Shown here: in pieces, positions 44,124 through 52,322 of the stretch | Position numbering within the stretch: the first letter of the stretch is position 1 | Layout: every line of letters starts with the position of its first letter | Source: Sphingomonas anseongensis | GTDB lineage: Bacteria; Pseudomonadota; Alphaproteobacteria; Sphingomonadales; Sphingomonadaceae | Length of the DNA stretch: 64,000 nucleotides | NCBI RefSeq assembly: GCF_023516495.1 | Contig: NZ_JAMGBC010000001.1 | Location: 744,001-808,000, forward strand | Direction: 5' to 3' | Program-made: the position numbers and the translations under genes | Notes under the pieces: model-generated | Told to the model about the DNA's origin: nothing | The model's database searches: none | What the model saw: only the letters and a program-made list of their open reading frames with translations

Positions 44124-44603
44124 ATGACAATCGAAGTCGGCCAGAAGCTTCCGGACGTCCCCCTCACGATCGGCACCGCCGACGGTCCCAAGCCAACCAC
44201 CAGCGGCGAATATTTCGCCGGCAAGAAGGTGGCGCTCTTCGCTGTGCCCGGAGCCTTCACCCCGACTTGCTCCGCGCGCCACCTGCCCTCCTACGTCGAC
44301 AAGGCCGCCGAGCTGAAGGCGAAGGGAATCGACGAGATCGCCTGCGTCTCCGTCAACGACCCGTTCGTGATGGCCGCCTGGGGCGAGCGCGACGGATCGC
44401 AGGACGTCACGATGCTCGCGGACGGCAACGGTCAGTTCGCCGAAGCGGTCGGGCTGGAAATGGACGGATCGAAGTTTGGCATGGGCAAGCGAAGCCAGCG
44501 TTACTCGATGATCGTCAACGACGGCACTGTCGAGCAGCTCAACGTGGAAGGTCCCGGCGAGTATCGCGCGTCCAGCGCCGAGCACATGCTGGAGCAACTT
44601 TAG
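44124..44603 (+). CDS. Peroxiredoxin, Prx5-like
   Basis: A 159-residue thiol peroxidase that reduces H2O2 and organic peroxides. The peroxidatic Cys49 lies in the motif PGAFTPTCS and the active-site Arg is in the C-terminal half; size and sequence fit the Prx5/AhpE-like glutaredoxin- or thioredoxin-dependent group. The conserved start (TIEVGQKLPDVPL) has CAGGAGAGG just upstream. It is divergent from yqgE and about 107 bp ahead of a small membrane-protein gene. No second conserved resolving Cys is evident, so it may be a 1-Cys form. Confidence 0.95.
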   Translation: MTIEVGQKLPDVPLTIGTADGPKPTTSGEYFAGKKVALFAVPGAFTPTCSARHLPSYVDKAAELKAKGIDEIACVSVNDPFVMAAWGERDGSQDVTMLADGNGQFAEAVGLEMDGSKFGMGKRSQRYSMIVNDGTVEQLNVEGPGEYRASSAEHMLEQL

Positions 44604-44710
44604 CCGCTTTCAGGTAGCCCACCGCTCGGACGTCTCCCCTCGCCGATGAGCCGCAACAGCGGAGCCTCGTGATCGTTGAATCTCCACTCGAACCCAAAGG
44701 AGAATTTTCG

Positions 44711-45127
44711 ATGGCGAGGAACAATCAGCGTGGTGGCCGGAACAACAATCCGAGCGGCCGCAACCAGCATAGCAGCGACTGGATGGGCACTGTCCGCGAC
44801 CGCCCGATGACGACCGCCGCCGCGGCGGCCGCTGCGGTTGGTGCGGGCGTATTCCTGTGGTCGAGGCGCAACGAGATCAGCGACCAAATCAGCCGCCTGT
44901 CCGACCAAATCAGCGACTGGGCCGGCGACACGCGTTCGGAGGATTCCGGAAGCGAGATGGCGATGGCCGGCGGGTCGAGCCAAGCGGGCGCAATCGGATC
45001 GTCAAGCACGACCGGCGGCAGCCGCTCCAGCCGTTCGACCTCCTCGAAGAGCCGTGGATCGAGCAGCCGCTCTGCCAACCCGGCCATGGGCTCGGGCAGT
45101 TCGGGCACGGACACCATGACCCACTGA
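44711..45127 (+). CDS. Ser/Gly-rich protein with one transmembrane helix
   Basis: A 138-residue hypothetical. The N-terminus is Asn/Arg/Gly-rich (RNNQRGGRNNNPSGRNQ), a short hydrophobic helix follows (TTAAAAAAAVGAGVFLWS, residues about 34-51), then an amphipathic segment with two near-repeats of ISRLSDQISD, and a low-complexity Ser-rich tail. The start at 44711 has AAAGGAG 9 nt upstream. It ends with a strong terminator 23 nt downstream, so it is expressed as a separate transcript. Low complexity resembles stress-related small proteins; function unknown. Confidence 0.65.
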   Translation: MARNNQRGGRNNNPSGRNQHSSDWMGTVRDRPMTTAAAAAAAVGAGVFLWSRRNEISDQISRLSDQISDWAGDTRSEDSGSEMAMAGGSSQAGAIGSSSTTGGSRSSRSTSSKSRGSSSRSANPAMGSGSSGTDTMTH

Positions 45128-45149
45128 TCAACCGGTCCATGGATTCCCA

Positions 45150-45175
45150 GGGGCGCCCCAATGGGCGCCCCTTTT
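45150..45175 (+). terminator. Strong Rho-independent terminator
   Basis: GGGGCGCCC (45150-45158) and GGGCGCCCC (45163-45171) form a perfect 9-bp stem with a CAAT loop, followed by TTTT. It is 23 nt after the stop of the 44711-45127 gene. The end of the convergent alpha/beta-hydrolase gene abuts it, but no T-run supports termination on the other strand. Confidence 0.85.
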
Positions 45176-45935
45176 ACACTGGGCGAGCCAGGAAGGCTGC
45201 GATCGCTTCCCCGAACTCTGCATTCGCGACCGAACTCATGTGCGTGCCCGGCACTTCCTTGAACGTCGCATTCGGGAGAATTCCGGCGAGCTTCTCGCCC
45301 GAGCCATTGTCCTGATCCTCGCTTCCGCAGACCACCAGCGTCGGCATCGTAATCGCCTTCAGCCACTCGTCCTGCGCATCCACGAAGCTCTTGAGAAGCA
45401 GCGAGGCCGCTTCGCGGTCCACTTTCATCGTCTTCATGAACTGTATCGCCAGCCAGTGCGGATCGCCCCGGCGGGCGCTGTCGAACTGATCGATGGCGTC
45501 GAGGAAAAACTGCTTGCGCCGTAGCCACCCCTTCAACCCTTCCAGGCCCATTCCGCCAATGACCGCCTTGCCCGGCCGGAGTCGCTCGCCAATCGCCTCG
45601 ATCGTTGTTCGCGATCCCAGCGAAAAACCGCCAAGATCGAAGGCTTCCAGCTGCAGCTTCGCGACCAGCTCAATTGCATCGCGCGCGAGGATTCCGTGCG
45701 GGTAGGAAGCGCGATCGTGCGGTTTGCCCGACCGGCCATGGCCACGAAGGTCGGGCATGATTACACGGAAGCCTTCGGCCGCGATGCGCTCCGCGTGGCC
45801 GAACTTGATCCAATTCGTCTGGGCATCCGAGAAGAGTCCGTGAAGCAGGATTACAGGCCGTCCCTCGCCAAGCTCATGATAGGCGAGCTCGACCCCGTCC
45901 GAAGCGGTCCACGTCTTGGTCGCCACGCCGCTCAC
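45174..45935 (-). CDS. Alpha/beta hydrolase
   Basis: A 253-residue hydrolase of the epoxide-hydrolase/esterase type. Features: oxyanion region LLHGLF near residue 31, nucleophile Ser105 in LGGFSLGS, acid Asp in VCGSEDQDNG and catalytic His in VPGTHMSSV. No signal peptide, so cytoplasmic. The GTG start at 45935 overlaps the upstream GFA stop (GTGA) and is preceded by GGAAAG; a GTG at 45923 is an alternative. It is likely cotranscribed with the GFA gene. Substrate unknown. Confidence 0.9.
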   Translation of the reverse strand: MSGVATKTWTASDGVELAYHELGEGRPVILLHGLFSDAQTNWIKFGHAERIAAEGFRVIMPDLRGHGRSGKPHDRASYPHGILARDAIELVAKLQLEAFDLGGFSLGSRTTIEAIGERLRPGKAVIGGMGLEGLKGWLRRKQFFLDAIDQFDSARRGDPHWLAIQFMKTMKVDREAASLLLKSFVDAQDEWLKAITMPTLVVCGSEDQDNGSGEKLAGILPNATFKEVPGTHMSSVANAEFGEAIAAFLARPV

Positions 45936-46378
45936 CCGGGAAACTTTCCGGTCGCTTTCACCCATTTGTCGACCAGCGCCTGGTATTGATCCGTACGATA
46001 TTCGGGCAGGCCTTCGGTATTGATCCAGGCGCGCTGGATGCCCTCCGCGCCGAAGTGGTGCTTGGGCTTGAAGGGCGACGGATCGTCGAACGACGCGACG
46101 GTCAGATCCATCCGCTTGGAATCCTGCCTGAACTCGAAGCCGAGCGAGGTGCCGCAGGTCGAGCAGAACGGCCGACGCGCGATCGGCGAGCTGTCGTACC
46201 AGTCGGGCTCCGTCTCCCACCGGATGGCTTCCAGCGGAAAGGTGGTGAAGGCGATCGACACCGAGCCGGTGGCGCGCTGGCACATCCGGCAATGGCAGAG
46301 ATAGGCTTCCTCCGGCTCGCCGGTGACCGTGTAGCGAATTCGGCCGCACGCGCAGCCGCCGGCCATCTCTTCGGCCAT
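45932..46378 (-). CDS. GFA domain protein (second copy)
   Basis: A 148-residue zinc-binding GFA/CENP-V-fold protein with GGCACGRIRY, CHCRMCQ and FCSTCGTSL cysteine clusters. It is distant from the copy at 25939 but has the same layout. The start at 46378 is preferred over 46444, which would add a Trp/His-rich leader overlapping the divergent gene. It is translationally coupled to the alpha/beta hydrolase, suggesting a shared small-molecule pathway, possibly involving a thiol adduct. Substrate unknown. Confidence 0.9.
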   Translation of the reverse strand: MAEEMAGGCACGRIRYTVTGEPEEAYLCHCRMCQRATGSVSIAFTTFPLEAIRWETEPDWYDSSPIARRPFCSTCGTSLGFEFRQDSKRMDLTVASFDDPSPFKPKHHFGAEGIQRAWINTEGLPEYRTDQYQALVDKWVKATGKFPG

Positions 46379-46425
46379 GACTCGTCCCCTGTGGTGCAAG
46401 CCCAATTGGCCGGTTAAGTGGCGCC

Positions 46426-47433
46426 ATGTCCAGCGCTCCGACACCTTCCGAGATCGTCAGCGACGCGCGCTGGCTGGCGCAGGCGCTCGATCCGGCGAGC
46501 GGGATGGTTCGAGTGGTCGAAATGGACGCGGACTCCTATCGCTCGGCGAGTTTCCTCGACGACCGGATGCTCCAGGACCAGCATTTCGCGGGCATCGTAC
46601 CCTGGGCTTCGGTGGCCGAGGCGCTCCCCGAGGATGCTCGGACCGACGCGCGTTGGATCTTCCACATCGGCCACGTCGGCTCGACCTTGGTCTCGCGCCT
46701 GCTGGGCGAGCTCGACGGCGTCCTGTCGGTTCGCGAGCCGCGCAGCCTTCGCGACGTCGCGATGCTTCCCGCAGAGCGAAGGGCGGCATTCGTTCCACCA
46801 ATCCAGAAGCTGATGTCGCGAACCTTCGCCGACGAGCAGACGGTGCTGGTCAAGGCGACGAGCTTCGTTAGCGAGATTGCGCCCGAACTCGTTCCGCCTG
46901 GCGAGCGGGCGCTGTTTCTCTATGCGAAACCGCGGGCCTATGTCGCGTCGATCCTGGCAGGCGAGAACAGCGTCAGGGAATTGTCGGCGCTTGCGCCTTC
47001 GAGGACACAGCGGATCGCCGGTCGAGCCGAGCTGCCCGAGCCAACGAGCGCAGCAGGGGCCGCGGCGGCGGCCTGGGCGTGCGAAATGACCGCGCTCGAA
47101 GCGTCCGCCGAAGCGATGCCCAACCGCCACCTGGCCTGGGCCGATTTCGACGAGATACTGGACGACATGCCCGGGGCGCTTGAGCGGACCGCGACCTTGT
47201 TCGGCTTTGCCGCTCCCGCTGAGCGGATCCGTGAGATCGCCACGGGACCGTTGATGGGCCGCTATTCCAAGGCGCTCGAACACGAATACAGCCCGTCGCT
47301 TCGCCGCGACCTGATCGCCGAAGCCGCCGGTGCCAATCGCGAGGACATCGACAGCGCGCTCGCCATGTTACAGTCTGCGGCCGCAACATCGCCCCTGCTC
47401 GCCCGCGCACTCGATCGCGCGAAGGAGTCCTGA
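46426..47433 (+). CDS. Sulfotransferase-like P-loop protein
   Basis: A 335-residue protein whose residues about 80-92 (HIGHVGSTLVSRL) resemble the 5'-phosphosulfate-binding loop of PAPS sulfotransferases in uncharacterised bacterial members. A downstream PRSLRD and a second Arg/Ser-rich element (LFLYAKPRAYVASILAG) fit the 3'-phosphate-binding region. The rest is helical and no signal peptide is seen. It is the first gene of a coupled pair with a PiuC-type dioxygenase (TGATG overlap). Sulfotransferase activity is inferred from a weak motif; another P-loop kinase-like function cannot be excluded. Confidence 0.65.
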   Translation: MSSAPTPSEIVSDARWLAQALDPASGMVRVVEMDADSYRSASFLDDRMLQDQHFAGIVPWASVAEALPEDARTDARWIFHIGHVGSTLVSRLLGELDGVLSVREPRSLRDVAMLPAERRAAFVPPIQKLMSRTFADEQTVLVKATSFVSEIAPELVPPGERALFLYAKPRAYVASILAGENSVRELSALAPSRTQRIAGRAELPEPTSAAGAAAAAWACEMTALEASAEAMPNRHLAWADFDEILDDMPGALERTATLFGFAAPAERIREIATGPLMGRYSKALEHEYSPSLRRDLIAEAAGANREDIDSALAMLQSAAATSPLLARALDRAKES

Positions 47434-48095
47434 TGTACCGAATTCTACAGCTGCTCACGCCCGAAGAAGTCGAGGAATGCCGGAAGATCGCGGCCGCGGC
47501 TCCCTTCGTCCACGGCCGAATCACGAACCCGCACAACACGGCCAAGGACAACGAGCAGCTTCATGAGCAGCAGGCATACCAGAAGAGCTCGCAGCTGCTG
47601 ATGCAGGCGTTCGGCCGAAGCCCGGAATTCGCCGAGTTCGCTTTCCCGACGCTGATCGCCCCGCCGCTCATCACCCGTTACAAGCCGGGGATGAAGTACG
47701 GCGCGCACGCCGACGCCGCCTTCATCCAGCTTCCCGGCCAGACGATCCGGAGCGACCTGAGCTGCACGATCTTCCTCAACGAGCCGGAAAGCTACGAAGG
47801 CGGCGCACTGCACATCCGCCTCGGCGACGGCGAGATGCGCTTCAAGCTCAAGCCCGGTGAGGCGGTCGTTTATCCCTCCGATACCTTCCACGAGGTCGAG
47901 CCGGTGACGAAGGGCGAGCGCCTGGTCGCAATCACCTTCATCCAGAGCCAGGTGCCGGACCCGTTCCGCCGCAACCTGCTGTTCGACCTCAACGAGGTAG
48001 CGGCGCTCGAGGGGCTGAAGATGGACCCGCAGAACTTCAGCCGCCTGCAGCTCGTGCAGCAGAACCTGCTCAGGTATTGGGCGGAGAAGCCTTAG
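47433..48095 (+). CDS. piuC: Fe(II)-dependent PKHD-type dioxygenase, PiuC-like
   Basis: A 220-residue prolyl-4-hydroxylase-type (P4Hc) oxygenase. Iron ligands are H92-x-D94 (GAHADAAF) and H153 (DTFHEVEPV), with R163 (GERLVAI) for 2-oxoglutarate. The family motif RSDLSCTIFLN and overall length match PiuC/YbiX. These genes often sit next to TonB siderophore receptors and are tied to iron regulation; here the partner is a sulfotransferase-like gene instead. The stop overlaps the convergent asd gene by 4 bp. Substrate unknown. Confidence 0.9.
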   Translation: MYRILQLLTPEEVEECRKIAAAAPFVHGRITNPHNTAKDNEQLHEQQAYQKSSQLLMQAFGRSPEFAEFAFPTLIAPPLITRYKPGMKYGAHADAAFIQLPGQTIRSDLSCTIFLNEPESYEGGALHIRLGDGEMRFKLKPGEAVVYPSDTFHEVEPVTKGERLVAITFIQSQVPDPFRRNLLFDLNEVAALEGLKMDPQNFSRLQLVQQNLLRYWAEKP

Positions 48096-49120
48096 GCCGC
48101 CTTCTGCAGATGCTTGCGGCCGAGAAGCTCGGCGATCTGGACGGCGTTCAGCGCCGCGCCTTTGCGCAGGTTGTCGCTCACCACCCACAATGACAGGCCG
48201 TGCTCCACGGTCGGATCGTCGCGGACACGGCTGACGTAGGTCGCATATTCGCCGACGCATTCGACGGGCGTCACGTAGCCGCCGTCCTCGCGCTTATCGA
48301 CGAGCATGACCCCCGGGGCCTCGCGCAGGATCGCCTGCGCCTGCTCTGCCGAAAGCTCGTTCTCGAACTCGACGTTCACCGCTTCCGAATGGCCGACGAA
48401 GACAGGCACACGGACGCAGGTTGCAGTCAGCTTGATCTTGGACCCCAGGATCTTTTTGGTCTCAACGACCATCTTCCATTCTTCCTTCGTCGATCCGTCG
48501 TCCAGGAAGCTGTCGATGTGCGGGATGACGTTGAAGGCGATCTGCTTGGTGAAGAAGTCGGCCTCGTTGGCGTCGCCGACAAAGATGTTGCGCGACTGCT
48601 CGAATAGCTCGTCCATGCCGCGCTTCCCGGCGCCGGAAACGGACTGGTAGGTCGCGACGACGACCCGCTTGATCTTCGCCGCGTCGTGGAGCGGCTTCAG
48701 CGCCACCACCAGCTGCGCGGTCGAGCAGTTGGGGTTCGCGATGATATTCTTCTTTGTGTAGCCCGAAATCGCTTCCGCGTTCACCTCGGGCACGATCAGC
48801 GGAACGTCCGGGTCCATCCGGTAGAGCGAACTGTTGTCGATCACCGTGCAGCCGGCCTGGGCCGCCTTGGGCACGTAGATCTTGGATACTTCCGAGCCCG
48901 CCGCGAACAGCGCCATGTCCCAGCCGCTGAAGTCGAAATGCTCGAGGTTTCGGACCTTGAGCTCCTTCCCGCTGTCGCCGAAGTCGATGACGTCGCCGGT
49001 CGAGCTTGCCGAGGCCACCGCGGCGACTTCGTCGAGAGGGAATTGGCGCTCGGCCAGGATGTTCAGGATTTCCCGGCCGACATTGCCGGTGGCGCCAACG
49101 ACGGCGACGCGATAGCCCAT
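48092..49120 (-). CDS. asd: Aspartate-semialdehyde dehydrogenase
   Basis: It reduces aspartyl phosphate to aspartate semialdehyde, the branch point to lysine/diaminopimelate, threonine and methionine. The 342-residue protein has the NADP-binding VAVVGATGNVGREIL at the N-terminus, catalytic Cys132 in NPNCSTAQ and the substrate-binding blocks YQSVSGAGKRGM and GHSEAVNVE. The ATG at 49120 is preceded by AAGGAGA. It feeds DapF (60097) and, through methionine, AhcY-related metabolism. Confidence 0.97.
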   Translation of the reverse strand: MGYRVAVVGATGNVGREILNILAERQFPLDEVAAVASASSTGDVIDFGDSGKELKVRNLEHFDFSGWDMALFAAGSEVSKIYVPKAAQAGCTVIDNSSLYRMDPDVPLIVPEVNAEAISGYTKKNIIANPNCSTAQLVVALKPLHDAAKIKRVVVATYQSVSGAGKRGMDELFEQSRNIFVGDANEADFFTKQIAFNVIPHIDSFLDDGSTKEEWKMVVETKKILGSKIKLTATCVRVPVFVGHSEAVNVEFENELSAEQAQAILREAPGVMLVDKREDGGYVTPVECVGEYATYVSRVRDDPTVEHGLSLWVVSDNLRKGAALNAVQIAELLGRKHLQKAA

Positions 49121-49206
49121 GATATTCTCCTTGGCCGAGCGCCTATCGCACCCGCGTGCCGAAATCGATATGGCTCTTGCCGAGCGGGGCACAAGCAGGG
49201 GGAAGC

Positions 49207-51408
49207 ATGAACCGGCGGATTTTGCTGTTTTGCGCGCTTCTGCTTGCGCTTCTTGCCGCTCTCGCGGCCACGACGTTGCTGATCCAACCGCCGGAGGTCC
49301 GGACGGCTTCTGAGCAAGGCGAGTTCGATGCGGTTCGGGCAAAGGCGCGGCTCGCAGCCATCCTCGGTAACCAGCGGCCCCACCCCGCCGACAGCTTCGG
49401 AGACGATGCCGTCCGCGCACGGCTGATCGCACAAATTCGCGGCCTCGGGCTCAACCCCATCGTCCGCGACCAGTTCGCCTGCAACACCATCTACAAGCAG
49501 CGCGGAGTGAGCTGCGCTCGGGTGCGCAACGTCGTGGTCGCGCTCGGGCCGCCCGCCGGAAAGGCTTTGCTCCTCAACGCGCACTACGACAGCACGCCGG
49601 TCGGCCCCGGGGCGGGCGACGACGGCGTCGGAGTGGCGACGCTCCTGGAAGTCGCATCCATCCTCAAGACCGAGCGGCTGAAGCGGCCCGTCATCTTCCT
49701 CTTCAATGAGGGCGAGGAACTCGGCCTCATCGGCGCCCGGGCCTTCATGTCCGATCCACTCAGCGGCCGTGTCGACAGCCTCGTCAACCTTGAAGCGCGC
49801 GGGGTCAGCGGGCCGGTGACCATGTTCGAGACAAGCCTTCCAAACGGTCCAGCCGTCCGGGCCTTCGCGAAGGCGGTGGATCGACCGTTCGCCAACTCGC
49901 TCGCGACCGATTTCTACCGGCAGCTCCCCAACTACACCGACGTCAACAGCTTCTCCGAGCGCGGCTGGACCACGCTCAACTTCGCGATGATCGGGAATGA
50001 GACGCGCTACCACAGCCCCGGCGACGACATTGCCGCGCTCGACCTGAGAAGCGTGCAGCACATGGGCGACCAGACACTCGCGGTAGCCCGTCAGCTCGCC
50101 AACGTGAGTACGGCAAGCGGAGGCAGCGTGCTGTTCGCCGACGTCGCAGGGCGGCAGCTGATCGTCCTTCCCGACATCGCCGGTTTCGCGCTTCTCGGAC
50201 TCCTCGTCGTCGGCTTTGCAGTCGTCGCTTTCCGGCGCGGCGGAATCTGGCGCGGCCTTGGCCTGTTCGTCGCAGCCATCGTCGTATCGACGGCTCTTGC
50301 CTGGGCGGCGATGTTCGTCATGGGCCTCGCTCGCCCGGGCAGCTTCTGGCGAGCCTACCCGATCTGGACCCACCTCGCCGTCTACGCGTGCGGGATTTTC
50401 GCCGCAGTCGCCGCCCTCTCGCTGATCGGCCGCCGCCTCACCTTAGTGCAACTCAGCTCGAGCTACTGGCTCGGCTTCCTGCTGCTGGGAGTCGCGGTCT
50501 TCTTTATCGCGCCCGGCGGAGTCATCTATTTCCTGCTCCCGCCGCTCGCGTCGCTGATCGGCATATTGCTGAGGCAGGAGCGGATCGGAGCGATCGCCGC
50601 CGCCCTGCTGCTATGGCTCACGCTGGGCGAAGTCACCGCCCTGCTCGGCGAGCTGATGAACAACGGCCCGATGTTTGTTTTCGCCCCGCTGGCGGTCCTG
50701 ATCGCCATGCCCTGGTTGATCGAAGCCAAGGATCTGATCGACGAAACCGGGCGCAAGCCGGCGATCCTCGCCTCCGCAATCCTGATGCTCTCCGGCTGGG
50801 CCGCGGTCGCCGCCGCACCCGCTTATTCCGCCGACCGGCAGCAGAGGTTCGTCATCCAGCATGCTACCAACATGGTCACCGGCCGGGCTTATTGGGCGAT
50901 CTCCAACGACGCAGCGCCGCTCGCCGACGGCTATGGCGGAATCGCCGGATGGCGCAGGGATGAGCTTCCCTATCTGGAAGGCAAGCGCTGGATCGCTCCG
51001 ACAGCCGGGATCGCCGGCCAGCGAGCTCCGCAGGTCGAAGTGCTGGGCAACGTCCGCACCGGAAAGCTTCGAACCGTGACTTTCCGGCTCCATTCGAACG
51101 GGGCGAACAGCATCACACTGATCGGAACCAAGGATTCGCAGATCGTGTCCGCCGGCACGGCCGGCTTCGTCAGGCCATTCGCACCGGACGCCAAGGGCAA
51201 ATATTACGTCAATTGCTCGGGGCGCAGCTGCGACGGCGCGACCATTCAGTTCACCACTCGGGTCGCGCAGCGGATGGGCTTCACGCTCGTCGGCACCCGT
51301 CGCGGCTTGCCGGCCATCGCCAAGCCGCTCGTCGAACAGCGCCCGCGCTTCGCCCGCCCGCAATATTCCGCCGACTCGACGCTGACGATTTCTCGAATCT
51401 GGCTCTGA
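49207..51408 (+). CDS. M28-family zinc aminopeptidase with C-terminal membrane domain
   Basis: A 733-residue protein. An N-terminal signal anchor (NRRILLFCALLLALLAALAATTLL) leads into an M28 peptidase domain with di-zinc motifs HYDSTPVGPGAGDDGVG (H126, D128 and the following D), NEGEELGLIGA (Glu pair) and a later His in RYHSPGDD. About six to eight transmembrane helices follow (residues about 345-560), then a soluble beta-rich C-terminal part. This is a membrane-bound exopeptidase architecture seen in sphingomonads. The start at 49207 has a GGGGGA 5 nt upstream. It could trim peptides in the periplasm; the substrate is unknown. Confidence 0.88.
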   Translation: MNRRILLFCALLLALLAALAATTLLIQPPEVRTASEQGEFDAVRAKARLAAILGNQRPHPADSFGDDAVRARLIAQIRGLGLNPIVRDQFACNTIYKQRGVSCARVRNVVVALGPPAGKALLLNAHYDSTPVGPGAGDDGVGVATLLEVASILKTERLKRPVIFLFNEGEELGLIGARAFMSDPLSGRVDSLVNLEARGVSGPVTMFETSLPNGPAVRAFAKAVDRPFANSLATDFYRQLPNYTDVNSFSERGWTTLNFAMIGNETRYHSPGDDIAALDLRSVQHMGDQTLAVARQLANVSTASGGSVLFADVAGRQLIVLPDIAGFALLGLLVVGFAVVAFRRGGIWRGLGLFVAAIVVSTALAWAAMFVMGLARPGSFWRAYPIWTHLAVYACGIFAAVAALSLIGRRLTLVQLSSSYWLGFLLLGVAVFFIAPGGVIYFLLPPLASLIGILLRQERIGAIAAALLLWLTLGEVTALLGELMNNGPMFVFAPLAVLIAMPWLIEAKDLIDETGRKPAILASAILMLSGWAAVAAAPAYSADRQQRFVIQHATNMVTGRAYWAISNDAAPLADGYGGIAGWRRDELPYLEGKRWIAPTAGIAGQRAPQVEVLGNVRTGKLRTVTFRLHSNGANSITLIGTKDSQIVSAGTAGFVRPFAPDAKGKYYVNCSGRSCDGATIQFTTRVAQRMGFTLVGTRRGLPAIAKPLVEQRPRFARPQYSADSTLTISRIWL

Positions 51409-51494
51409 CCCGCTGCCGTTAAATCGTGCTATGGCCGCGTCACCAGGCGCACCGCGCCGCTGGCCGGTGCTCGCCTGTAGGTCAGGAGAGTGCA

Positions 51495-52322
51495 ATGGCA
51501 GCGAGGACAATCGCCGTGTCGCAACCCGCAGGCGTTTCGAGGAAAATCCCGGTCCGGCAGATCACTTCGTCCGATCTCAAGCAGTCGCTGTCGGACGGAT
51601 GGCGCGACTTCATGGAGATGCGCGGCGACATCATTTTCCTCGCCTTGCTTTACCCGCTGATCGGCATCGTCGCGGCTATCGCAACCCTCGGCGGTCCCCT
51701 GGTTCCTTTGTTCCTTCCGATCGCAGCCGGCATCGGCCTGCTCGGTCCGGTCGTCGCGGTGGGATTCTACGAAATGGCGCGCCGGCGCGAGCTTGGGCTC
51801 CATTCCAACTGGCCCCATTTCCTCGACGTCCGGAAACGCCCCTCGTTCGACGAAATCGCCAGCGTCGCAGGCCTGCTCCTCACGATCTTCGCGCTCTGGC
51901 TGCTAGCGGCGGGGGTTCTGTACGTCGCACTGTTCGGCTGGGTCGAACCCGCCTCCACCGGCCAGTTCCTCAGGGAAGTGTTCACCACCGAAAGGGGTTG
52001 GGCGTTGATCCTCATCGGTGGAATCGTCGGCGGCGTCTTCGGCGTCATCGTCCTGGCAGTCAGCGTCGTGTCGATGCCGATGCTTGTCGATTGCAACACT
52101 ACGGCCTCGTCAGCGGTGCGCACCTCGATCCGCGCCGCCCGCGCGAATCCGGGAGTGACGCTTCGCTGGGGGATCATCGTGGCCACGCTGCTCGTTCTGG
52201 GCTCGATTCCGCTCTTCATCGGGCTTGCGGTCGTGCTGCCGTGGCTCGGCTATTCCACTTGGCACCTCTACACCCGACTGCTCGATCGAAGCGCGATCCC
52301 GGCGCGCAAGCGCACGAGCTAG
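51495..52322 (+). CDS. DUF2189 integral membrane protein
   Basis: A 275-residue membrane protein with about six transmembrane helices, beginning after a hydrophilic N-terminus (VRQITSSDLKQSLSDGWRDF, the DUF2189 signature). Further helices include LLGPVVAVGFYEMARRREL and a final cluster near LRWGIIVATLLVLGSIPLF. The family is common in alphaproteobacteria next to cytochrome oxidase genes, but its role is unclear. The start at 51495 follows AGGAGAG. Its stop overlaps the convergent S9 peptidase stop by 4 bp. Confidence 0.85.
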   Translation: MAARTIAVSQPAGVSRKIPVRQITSSDLKQSLSDGWRDFMEMRGDIIFLALLYPLIGIVAAIATLGGPLVPLFLPIAAGIGLLGPVVAVGFYEMARRRELGLHSNWPHFLDVRKRPSFDEIASVAGLLLTIFALWLLAAGVLYVALFGWVEPASTGQFLREVFTTERGWALILIGGIVGGVFGVIVLAVSVVSMPMLVDCNTTASSAVRTSIRAARANPGVTLRWGIIVATLLVLGSIPLFIGLAVVLPWLGYSTWHLYTRLLDRSAIPARKRTS

